The translations under genes were made by a program, and so were the position numbers. Shown here piece after piece: positions 1-11,000 of a DNA stretch of 64,000 nucleotides. The stretch's first letter is position 1. Every line of letters begins with the position of its first letter. The notes below the pieces were generated by a model, which saw only the letters and a program-made list of their open reading frames with translations, was not told the DNA's origin and did no database searches. The DNA comes from Corylus avellana (taxonomy: Eukaryota > Streptophyta > Magnoliopsida > Fagales > Betulaceae), in the NCBI RefSeq assembly GCF_901000735.1, contig NC_081542.1:9300216-9364215 (forward strand). The letters run 5' to 3'.

Positions 1-139
1 GTAAGTGGGTTTCATTAAACTAACTATTTTTTATTACAAACGCCCAAAGTGTTTATAAAAATCAAGTTTTGAAATATTTGCATTATATAATGTTTCATGA
101 AAGATTGTATTTGATGCATGAAATTGGGTAATTCAAACC

Positions 140-365
140 GGACATAAAATTTCCTCCAAACCAGTTTGGAAGAAATTTCCTCCAACCCACTCTAATAAAT
201 GTCAAGTGTCCTCTAACATGTGAGATGCACATGTTTTCTTTAACATTCTTAACAGTAATTTACAACCAAAATATTGATTTTTGAGGAACTCAAACATATT
301 AGAAGACAACTTAGCATTTATTAGAGTGGGTTGAAGGAAATTTCCTATCGAGGAAATTTGTGTCC
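140..365. mobile_element. Foldback MITE with 9-bp target duplication
   Basis: The two halves are inverted repeats of each other: GGACATAAAATTTCC at the left, GGAAATTTGTGTCC at the right, with matching ACCCACTCTAATAAATG blocks inside. It is flanked by identical 9-mers ATTCAAACC (131-139 and 366-374). A 9-bp duplication with long inverted ends points to the Mutator (MULE) superfamily. No coding capacity. Confidence 0.8.
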
Positions 366-418
366 ATTCAAACCTATCATTTTATGATGATATGCAAGTA
401 AAAGAATGATGCATTGTT

Positions 419-439
419 TTTTTTTTTTTTTTGATAAGT
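419..439 (-). mobile_element. Tail-only LINE insertion (21 bp)
   Basis: A run of T followed by GATAAGTA is the reverse complement of the 3' tail of the LINE family seen throughout the window. It is flanked by an 18-bp direct repeat, AAAGAATGATGCATTGTT (401-418 and 440-457). Nothing of the LINE body is present, so this is an extreme 5' truncation. Confidence 0.72.
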
Positions 440-1793
440 AAAGAATGATGCATTGTTACCATGATTTTATACATGAAATTTTCTGTTCATGATTAGGAAA
501 AGTATGTACATACTATAAATGATGTTTTAAACGTTACAAAAATGTTATGCATGTGATTATGATGGAAAAAATGTTATATATGATTTATTTTCTCTATATT
601 GCATTTATGGTGAGTGTCTTAAATGATTGTTAAAAACCCCAAGGCAGAGTGAGGAAAATGAAACAAAATTTACAGTGCTGTCAGTATTAAGGTGAGATTT
701 AGTGCACCCACACTGAAGAACTTTTACATGAAAGTGTGAATTTTAAGGATAGTTTTCAGAGGAGCTAAATGAAGAGGAATTGTTAATAAGGATCTCCATT
801 CTTCAAATGACGCTCTTTCCTCTTATCAAAGGAAGCATGAGCATCACCAATGTTGGATCGCATAACCCAGTCATACAAGGTGTAATATGAAGACGAGTGA
901 ATGGCCAAAACAAGTTCTCATGAAAAAAGTTTTTATGTATAACTCATATATGTTATATAAAATGTATTTTATCTTGCCTATTACTCTTTTCAAAATGTTA
1001 AATGATTATTTAATATGCAAAAAGTTTAACATGTCCTATTGTTGGGTTGACACTGCACACAGTTTAATCATACTTACTGTCAACTCACCCCTTCATTATT
1101 CCCAACTTTCAAACAGTGACGGGGTTGGTATAAAGGATTACGCCACCCCTCAGTTGGGAGTGGCTGCACGAGCCACCCTCCAGTGGGGGGTGGCTGCATG
1201 AGCCACCTCCCGGAGGGCGGCAGCCACCCCTCCACATCTTTTTTTTGCTTTTCTTTTGGAATTTGTTTATTAAATTTTTTTAATAACTAAAAAATAATTT
1301 TTTAACATCAGGCATGGGATGTCGCAAAACTGCTTGTGTGGCATTAATCCCGTTAATGCTATGTAAGCAGTTTTGGACAGGAGTTAAAGTGAAAACCCTA
1401 AGGAGTTAAAATTTGGATTTAAAAACCGAGGGAGTAAATTGAAATTGCGCAAGCACATGAGGAGTTTTAACCAAATTTCCTTTTCTAAATTTTTTTATAA
1501 GTAAGAAGTGAACTATACACTTGTATTTTTTCAAAATAAGCATGTTTAGTATTTGTTTCTTTGAAAATAAAACCAAACAATTTTGTTAAGTGGGCCCCAC
1601 ATAATACATTTTCTCAAATGTGAATCCTACATAAAACGACTTCACATCCACCAAAGAACACTTCTCACATTTATATCACATCAAAACACTTTCCCAAAAC
1701 CAAAAATCACTTTCCAAAACCAGTATTAAACATACCCTATACTATTAATTTATCAACAAAAGAAAGATCAAGATAGGCAAGTGAGACACAAAC

Positions 1794-4700
1794 CAGGGAA
1801 GGTAATTGACTGTGTGCAAATACAGGATTGGCAGTGGCCATCTCCCCAAGAGCTCTCAGCACCAAAGACAAATTTTTCTGTATTTCTCGAACCTTCTCAC
1901 GTATAGATGCCTCCTCTCTTAGCAGCAACTCACGTGCCTCTTCTTTTCCGGTCTTACCCTTATCTAAATGGATCAAAATGAACCCCAAAAAAAAAAGCAT
2001 ATTATGAAAAATTACTAATGCTAGGAAAACGAATTAGACCAAAACCAAAAAAGATGAAACAGTAACATGCCAGCTTTCTTTGTTGCTTTCCCAATATCCT
2101 TTTTCCCAACACCAGCAGCTTCTCTACTAGCCGGTTCTCTCTTTGCTGAATGATTAGAACTGATATGATCCTGGGAAGAAATAGGTATAACTAACACTGA
2201 AAAGAGGGGGGGAAACACAGAAAATAAAAATTAACAAAGAAGAAACTCTAAAAGAACCATGTCATCTTGGTCTTCATACGTCCGAAAACGACCCTTTGCT
2301 TGTTTTGTGTTCTTAGTAGCAACGGACTCTGCAACATAAATACCTTGCTCACTGGAAACCGTTCCTTCAGGAGTATGAAAAACCTGAAACGTTACGAGAA
2401 AAATGGAAGCAGATGTCATATAATCTCAAAAATATTAAAACACAAAAATAGAGAAGATGCTTAAAGAAAATGTTACTTAATGCAAAGAAAGAAAAAACCA
2501 AATATGAAATGGGCGTACTTTTAGTGTTATGGAACATGTTTCCTTTTTGAAGTAGAGAGCACATTTTAAAGTAAAGAAGAAAAGGAAAGAATATACTTAA
2601 AAGAAAAACCCAATGAGAACCAAAAAAAAAAAAAACTTTACAAGAATGGTATGACAAATTGTAGAATTATAAACTGGAAAAATTAAAGCCTTCCAGAGAA
2701 TGATATCCAGTAAATTTGAAGATTTCTGATAAATTAATACCATGTTTTAGTTGATGTAATTTGAACTCAACTCAAAAAATTAGCAATCCAATTATAGAAA
2801 GATATCTTGAAGGACAAGGAGACACTATATGAAGCCCAAGAATTACCCAGGCATACCCTCACCTGCAGAATATAAGGTCTACAACTTTCACACGCACCAA
2901 AAATTTACCATAAAATTCATCATTGGTTTTCGTTGACCTTGAGCATTAGTACTAAGAAAAATTACACAAGCTCAACGTTACAGTAACCACAGAGAAGGTA
3001 AAAGCAACTGAGTTTCCAACACTTGATATTATCAACTTATGAAGTACTAGAGAACATTTGATGAACTAGCACCTGCAGTAGTGCCTACCTATAGGCTAGA
3101 CTGGACTTCCAATGAATCTGCTTCAATGCCAAAGGTTACTAGATCCGAGGACAATGTCCATGGCACAAATAAGTGACTACTTATTCTCAAAACCATGTTT
3201 TTAAGGGCATCTTCTCAACTTCTTTACTAGCATTAACTCCAGACTAATTAATTCTCTTTCTCCCCTCATCTGAACTCAATTAAGGTAAAAGCAACTGAGT
3301 TCCCAACATTAGATTCTATCAGCTTATGAAATAATAGAGATTTCCACGCACTAGCACTTACAGTAATGACACCTATATGTCACCTATAGGCTAGACTGAG
3401 CTTCCATCCTAGGACATATTCCTTAGCACAATCTATTTATTCGTATAACACTGTTTATAAGGGCATTTTCTCCATCTTCTTCACTAGTGTCAACTTCACA
3501 CTTACCAATTCTCTTTCTTTTTTGATAAGTAATCAAATTTTAATAAAACGCAAAAGGTGCAACAGAGGTACACATGAAGTATACAAGACATACACCTAAA
3601 AAGAAAATGAAAAATTATTAAAAATAATAATAATAATGAAAACTAGAAATATGAAAACAATCATAGGCAATCATCCAGTGGTAAAGGGTTTGGTGGAAAA
3701 AAATTACTGCACTTAGCATTCTCTCTCTAGCACAATGCCCTCAATTTTTGCCTCCAACTCGCCTCCTCCATAGAAGTTATAACACCACGGTCTCATATTG
3801 GATAGATGAAGTAGCCACATAGAGTGTGGTGGTTTATAAAGATAGTCATAAGTGCTAAGTCTCACATTGCCTAGTTACTAGGTGAAACTACGCTTTATAA
3901 GGAATTTTAGAGAAGCTCCAGATTAACTAGTCATTTTGGAGTGATAACGTAGATGTGGCCATCACTTTTTCCTGGATCGTTGCAAATGGTATTAAAGCCA
4001 CCTAATAACTTCAGGCCATGTGGTACTGAAACACTGCATGATGTGTCCCTAACGAGGACATTAGGAGTTTAAGAGGGGGAGTTTGTAACACCATATTCCC
4101 ATATTAGGAAGATGAGAAGTAGCCCACATAGAGTGGGTGATTTATTTTTTATTTTTAATGACAAGGACCCCCTTTAAGACAAGGCCACTTCATGTATCCA
4201 TCCCTACCGAGTAAACCTCGAACCTGTGCAAAGCGGACCCTAAACACAGATCGAGTAACACTCCGACTTTTTTTTTTTTTTGATAAGTAATGATGATATA
4301 AAAAAGAGCGCAGAGGGGCGCAACCTACATACACGGGAAATATAAACAGAGAGCGCCTAGGAGGGGGAGAAATGAAAAAGAAAATCAGTTAAAATATTCT
4401 TTAAAACACTCCGACTTTACCGGTGGGATAGCCCTAAAGAATTGTTTGCACCCACATTGCCTAGTTACCAAGTGAAATTGAACTTTATAAGAAATTCTAA
4501 GGAAGCTCCAAATTGACTAGTCCTTTTAGGGTGATACCGCAAATATGGCTAGCGCTTTTTCCTGGGTCATTACAAAAGCAGTCCTCTCCAAATCACTAAT
4601 AATTAGCCTTCCTCATTTTCTCCTAATCACATAAAGTTATCTCTTCTTCAATAACATCAAGACCTTGTAACTCGTATGGAAGAAACTTTTTGTCTCTCTA

Positions 4701-5061
4701 CATTGTCAAACACCTCCACATCTACATACAATTAAGATCTCGACAAAGACATTTCAGACATAATAATTAACCTTTAATAGAACTATGAACAGTGACTAGA
4801 AGTAGACCAAGAGATGTAGGAAGCTAAGATGAATTTTTGGATTTAATAAAATATACCTCGCTTTTTACAACACATAGCCTCATCTTAAACATTTTAAGCA
4901 GCAAGTTTACATATCCAAATATAAATATTGCCCCCACAAATACGTTGGGTGAGTCAATGGCCATATGCCGATCTCATCACCTATATTTTGCACACATTTT
5001 CTCCATGTCACTCGAAAAAACTTATATCGAAGGCGGGGGTGTTAGTGTGTGAGTGTGTGAG

Positions 5062-5093
<32 letters not shown>

Positions 5094-8000
5094 CCAAGAC
5101 TAGGCCATTTAACCATAAAGCAACAGAAAAACGCCAAGGACTTTGGGAGATGCTCAATAAAAGCCCATTGCACCTTCCACTATGACCAACAGATGGTGAA
5201 TAGAAGCCAATCACAAAGAAAAAAAAAGGGGGGGAAATACATTTTACCCCCCCCTGAACTATCCACCCATTTGCATTTTTAACCTCAATGTTTAAAAAGT
5301 GAAACTTTACCCCCCAAACTTCCAAATTGTTGCAATTTGCCACCCCTTAATTTTTATTTTTTTAACTTGAGATGGGCGCATTTTGGGAAAAAAAATCAGA
5401 ATAGTCGAATTGCAACAATTTGGAAGTTTTTTTTTTGGGGGGGGGAGGGGAAGTAAAGTGTCACTTTTTAAACATTGGGGTTAAAAGTGCAAATGGGTGG
5501 ATAGTTCAAGGGGTAAAGTGTATTTTCCCCATAAAATGATATTCAATCAATTAATGGTAAAAGAGGAGATTCTATCCTATAAATGCACAACAACAAAGCA
5601 CAAGTTGTCATCTCACTTTCAAAGCAAACTAATATCACCTCCTCAAATGACAACTAATGACTTCCGCACACACAATTAAAGGAAGGAGGAAGCTTGCTAA
5701 AGAAGACAATCATTACAGCCAAATTACATCCTCCACATATCTATTGTTCCACAAAAGTATGTTATTGCAACATTACACAACAAACAGCAATCATTTCCGA
5801 CTGAAGGATTTTTTTTTTTTTTTTAATAGGCAAGGATTAAAAGCGTTAGGTGCCCCTAAGCATACAGGGAGTATGCAAAAAGGACACCAAAACAGAAAGA
5901 AAACGAAAAAACAACAGAAAACACCTGCACAACCAAAAAGATAGAAAAAGCCCCACCACAGAAATGAAATATCATCATATCCAATATGTTTTTTTTGTTT
6001 TTGACAAATAAATGAAATATCTTATCATATCTAATATGTTAAGAGAACCGAAATTGTAACATCAAACATACAACGTGACTTTTTTCCTACAGTGATTCTC
6101 ATTTCATTTATCCCAAATCCAGCACAGTTCAAGTAGAAAAGCCAGAAAAATTTACCTGAACATCATTTTCCGAAAGCATATCATGTGAATAACGGTCTGG
6201 AAGATTTTGCAAATGCTGGCATGAAAAATAAGCGCTAGTCAGCTGTCAGTAGAGGAACAGACCTTTAACATATCATTGGCCCCATTTAACTAATAAATCT
6301 TAAAATATAGTTCATTTAAGCAGCAAACCTTTTCAAATTCTATATAGGTATCTCTGGGTGTTATAGTCATCAATGTGGAAAATGATGATACTGCCGCTTG
6401 GCGTTCAAGGGGATTAGCACTCATCAACCCCATTGGTCCCAATAATCCCTGCAAAACAAAACCAGCAAGTGATCAGCCTTTGAAAACAACAGGAACATCA
6501 CTGCATAAAAGATGTAGTTCATAGATGAAATTATGATCATCATAAGATCAAAATTTATAAGAACTTTCAAACAAAAAACAGCTGAGTCAAACAAATGAAA
6601 AGGAAATACCTAGAGCATTTGACATGTGCATGTGCGTAGTGAATTACAAGAATCTTATGCTGACCATCAACTACCTTAGACGCAAAGATACAGATACAAA
6701 ATACAGATACGATACAATACTAACTCAAAATTACATCAAATGAAGTGGCCCGAGCTTTATGGAGTCTGGTTTTCTCTCTTTTTGCTGCTACTTGGGTCAT
6801 GCCTAGAGGAGTGGTAGATTTGTTAGCCTGTTGGCATGGTCAGCAAGGCAATATTTCAGCTAAGGAGGTATGGCGAATTGCACCACTATGCATCATGTGG
6901 ATTATTTAGCAAGAGCGGAATGGAAGATGTTTTGAAGATCAAGAAAGGTCAATGGAAGAGCTCAAAAAGTTGTTTATTCAAACTCTATTCCATTGGGCCG
7001 ACACTTTTAGTGTGCCTCAATTTTCTACTGTGTCTCAATTTTTATCTTTATGCTCTTCTTTCTACCTTTATTAAGGCCTTTCTTTGTATATTTCCTATAT
7101 ACTAGGGTTGCGCTCATCTGCGCTTTTCAATGAATCACTTATTTATCAAAGAAAAAATTACATCAAATTCTGAAAATCTAGAATAATACAAGTATTTTTT
7201 ATTAAAAATGTAAATAAACATATGCATATTTATTACGCTAAAGCTTTTGTTAAAGGATAATTAACAAACACCAAAAATATATGAAATTATACATGAATAA
7301 TAAAACTTACTTAAAAGATATAAATGAAGTTTTTTTCTTTTTTTTTTTTTTTATAAGTAATAAAAAGTTTATAAAAAAAGCATAAGGCAGCCTTAAATAC
7401 TCAGGAAGGAAAACCAAAGCTAGCCCACAATAGTCTCCCAAAAGAGAATCCTTTTTGATAAGTTCCCCCAAAAAAGAATCATCAAACCCAATGAAACCCT
7501 ATAACCTGACTAGAGCCACTACCTCTAGCTCCCCAAAGAAACCCTAGACCCGCAAAATTGTCCTACCTAAGCCCTAACTAGAGCCACTGCCTCTAGTGTC
7601 AAAATTAATGGAGCATTGCAAATTTTTGAGCTCCTTCTTCCCCTTAGTATTTGAAACAGAAGCCCCATCTTCAATATACCGATCCGATACTTTCCAATAG
7701 CTGACAAAAGATCGTTAAATCTTTTCTCGTCACCCCCAAAAGACAATCGCAAAGTGGGAGCGACTTTCATCGCATTAAGCACAACCTCGGAATATCCCTC
7801 AACCCCCACCTCTCCATTCTCTCCAAACTTTGTCGACTTAGGAGGGTGACCAACGATCTGATGAGGATGTTCACCGATAGAGATTGAGCAAACGCACGCA
7901 GCTCTCGAGACCCTAACAGCCCCCTCCATTGGCGTGGCCGCCACAGCCTCGACCATCAACTTCTTGTTAAACTTCTTATTCAGATGCGCACCTAAATCTT

Positions 8001-11000
8001 CCTTAACCTTCCAAAAATACCTCAGATGTGACTTGGACTCCGACAACACAGGATGGTGGAGTCTTATTGTTACGATAAAAGCCCCATCCAATACCCATCC
8101 TAAACCAAAACAGACAGGGAAAGGGAGGGGGGGAGTGATGCAGGGGCTTAGTGGGTTCGCAAAAACAACAAAACACAAGAATCACAAAACCAAGAACCAA
8201 TCATGGAATTAAGGTAAAAGGGATAGAAAACCAATCTTCGGGTGTTTCTTATTGATAACTGATCAATATTCATTAAAAATTAAGGCTCTAGACGGCCATA
8301 ACACATATTTATACTACCTAGACTCCTAACCCTAATAAAAAAACTAAAAGAAAGTCGGTTTACAAAAATTTGCCACAGCCAGTTCAAACTAGTAACAAAT
8401 TTCAGCTCATCCCAAGTTCAATTCGAATTGAGATTTGGGACACGCACTATTGCAACTCCCTGAATCACATTGTTACAAGTTCAGTTTGAACTGAGACTTG
8501 GAACGCGTCTTTTTATTGTCCAACTCTATAGACTCCTCTTTGCAGCCCGTTTTAACCAAGTAAACATTGGAATTGGCAAAACTTCATGAAACATGACTTT
8601 GTAGGCCTTCAAAACAACTTTCCAACGCCACCAAGCTTCCTTCCATTTGATGTCAGAATCATGAGAAATGACCTTTTTTTTTATATAAAACTAATAAGAT
8701 GGTAAACTGCCCTACATCGTCCTCCCTAAGTTGGAGAGAATTTGTCCTCAAATTTCGATGGTTCTTGCCTCAATCCTTCAAACCCCAATCAATCCCTTTC
8801 AAACCACTCTTATCAAGAACAAAACAACTTGATAGCCAACAAGAAATTCCACACATTTAATCACCACAAGATTGTGAATATCATCTTGAAAACTCTTCAC
8901 ATATACTTCATTTACCTTCTCCAATTTTCACGCACCATGAAAATCTCCCAAAAATGATCAACAATCTCTTCCTATTTAAACATAAAATTCTCCTCCACCA
9001 TATAGGCATCGTCAAACATTATTATCAGGAGAATTTGATAAAGCATTGTCTACCCCAAGGAAATCCACAAAACTGATTTCTTCAACCCCCAAATGAAACT
9101 TGTCAACTTTAGGGCTTTCATCAAACTCATGAAGTATAGCACTCTCATCAACAAAATTTTATGTGGAATCCAAGAGACTTACCTCATTCAACCGATTTTC
9201 TTGATTATATGACAAAGAACTTCCCACAAGATCTTCATCATTAACAATGGTATCATAGGTTGGTTGAGAATCCCACGAATCCTTGACAAGGCTCTTCAAC
9301 ATTTTCACGTTGGAACTCCTCCTCAATGACCTCATATTCTTTTCTTTTTTTTTTTTTTTTTTTTTTTTTTTGATAAGTAATGTAGTAAATATCAAAAAAA
9401 GCACAAAGCGCCTCTAAGTACACAATAATGTATACAAAGGAACCCAACCAAACACCCTAACAAACCAAAAACCCAGAAAAACCCAATCAAACCCAACACC
9501 CAACCAAAATGGTATACAAGAGACCCAACCAAATACCCAAGAAAAGCCCTAGTGCATCTCAGGTCGAAACCTAGTGCACCTCAGGGGGAAATGAAAAAGC
9601 ATTTTTCGACCCCAAAAATCCCCGCTGACGCCGGCCCTTCACCGGAGAGATGGAACAATCCAGACTTTTGAGCTCCCTCATCCCCTTAACCTTAGGAGCA
9701 GAAGCTTCAAACACGGGCTCCCTCTTTTCAATGACGGAAAAAAGGTCCCGAAGTTTTTTGTCTTCATCTCCCCAAGACAACCCCACAACGGGAGCGAGAT
9801 TCATCACATCAAGCCCCCTATCGGACTTCCCTTCCACCGAAGAATCAACCACAACCTCGGCAAGCAGGTCCTTGTTCTTATGAAGCTGCTTTGCGACTTT
9901 TTCCTTCACCCTCTGGGTATACCACAGTTGGGACGTAGATATAGAGAAATAAATGGGAGTACCACTCTCTGTCATGCGAGGAAAAGGACGGCTAAGACTC
10001 CTACCCATCTCAGCCACCCCATCGGGAAGGGAAGTAGTCGAGAGAGAAGTGCAGACCTGAGACGAGAGCAAGGAGGTAGCATCAGGGAAATGAAGACCCA
10101 GCTCAGCCACCCCAAAGGTAGGCGAGACAGTAGAGCCTACTTGAACCTCCACCAGCACAGAGGGAACCGGAACAGGGTCATTTCCCTTAGAAGACAAGGA
10201 AGAATCCTTCAACACCACCGGAGAGGGAGAGACAGCTCTCGGACCAAAGAACCCACGACGAATCAACCCTTTCGCCGGAGAAGGGCAAACAACCTGTTCC
10301 TCCCCCCCCGAAAAAGGAACCTCCCTTTCCCTGCAAGGAGGGATCGCCAGAGAGTCCACCTCCCACGGAACAGAGAAAGCCTCTTTGAGAATAGAAAGAC
10401 GCGCCGAATCAGAAATCTCCGAAGACACAGTCGCACCCCAGCAGGCTTCAGGCACCGAAGAAAAAGAAACCTCCCGAAGACACAATGACCTCATCTTGGA
10501 ACTCTTCATCAACAAACTCACCTTCCTCCTCCACACAAGATGGATTCAATAGACGGATATGAAGCTCGCAAACAATGGTCAAAGTGGCGTGCCGCGGACT
10601 CCACGTGTCAAGCCGCACCTTCCTTCGTTGAGATCACACCCCACTAAAGGTAAACACATCATCCTCATCCACGAACCACAAGTTTGGTTGACAGCAACGA
10701 CCATTTGGACCACCCATGTTGGCAAATTAATTGGCAAGAGCTCTAATTTGCGCACCAACCTGTTTGCCAAATCACTCGACTCGCTCACAAAGTGCTCCTC
10801 CATGCGCTGCAAACAAAACACCAGTTGCTCATCACGTGTCGCTTCTAGGTGCTCTTGCACAACACCTAGGCTTGCATATTTGTTTCCTCCAGCGCATTCT
10901 CTTTGAGCCATGGCGGGAAAGTTCCTAGGCTCTGATACCAATTGATGCAGTGAAGCATAGTGGGTTTGTAACAACAAACACAAAAATTACAACTCTTCCC

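Larger units (their letters stand above)
1..1793 (-). other. GCN1 intron 18 (partial), no exon seen
   Basis: I looked for the next GCN1 exon on the minus strand here and found none, so the intron is at least 1.79 kb and runs off the window. It holds a foldback MITE (140-365), a LINE tail insertion (419-439), and a GC-rich block at about 1140-1235 with three GGGTGGCTGC-like repeats, a module also seen inside the MITE at 36821-37300. The 104-codon open frame at 887-1201 ends in these repeats and is not a gene. Confidence 0.7.
3778..4574 (+). mobile_element. TRIM (miniature LTR retrotransposon)
   Basis: The 5' LTR runs 3778-3984 (starts TATAACACC, ends TTGCA). It is followed two bases later by a primer-binding-like TGGTATTAAAGCC (3987-3999), an internal region of only about 100 bp, a purine tract AAGAGGGGGAGTT, and a 3' LTR beginning TGTAACACC at 4084 and ending at 4574. 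The 3' LTR is interrupted by a 0.3-kb insert (4139-4453). Shared LTR blocks include CACATTGCCTAGTTAC and TTTTTCCTGG. It has no coding capacity, so it depends on proteins supplied in trans. I could not find a clean 5-bp target duplication. Confidence 0.75.

Noticed and set aside
887..1201. 104-codon frame near the left edge
   Set aside because: No domain, lies within a GCN1 intron, and ends in a GC-rich repeat.
7567..8178. 203-codon minus-strand frame as a host gene
   Set aside because: Its first codons are in the LTR and the rest is LINE ORF1-like sequence, inside a GCN1 intron.
9571..10536. 321-codon minus-strand open frame, the largest in the window
   Set aside because: It lies almost wholly in the LINE insertion at 9336-10482 and ends in a LINE linker pattern; its start overruns the target duplication by chance.
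10928..10940. tRNA-like sequence (TGGTATCAGAGCC) and similar matches at 29308 and 39772
   Set aside because: These are retrotransposon primer-binding sites complementary to initiator tRNA-Met, not tRNA genes; no cloverleaf is present.
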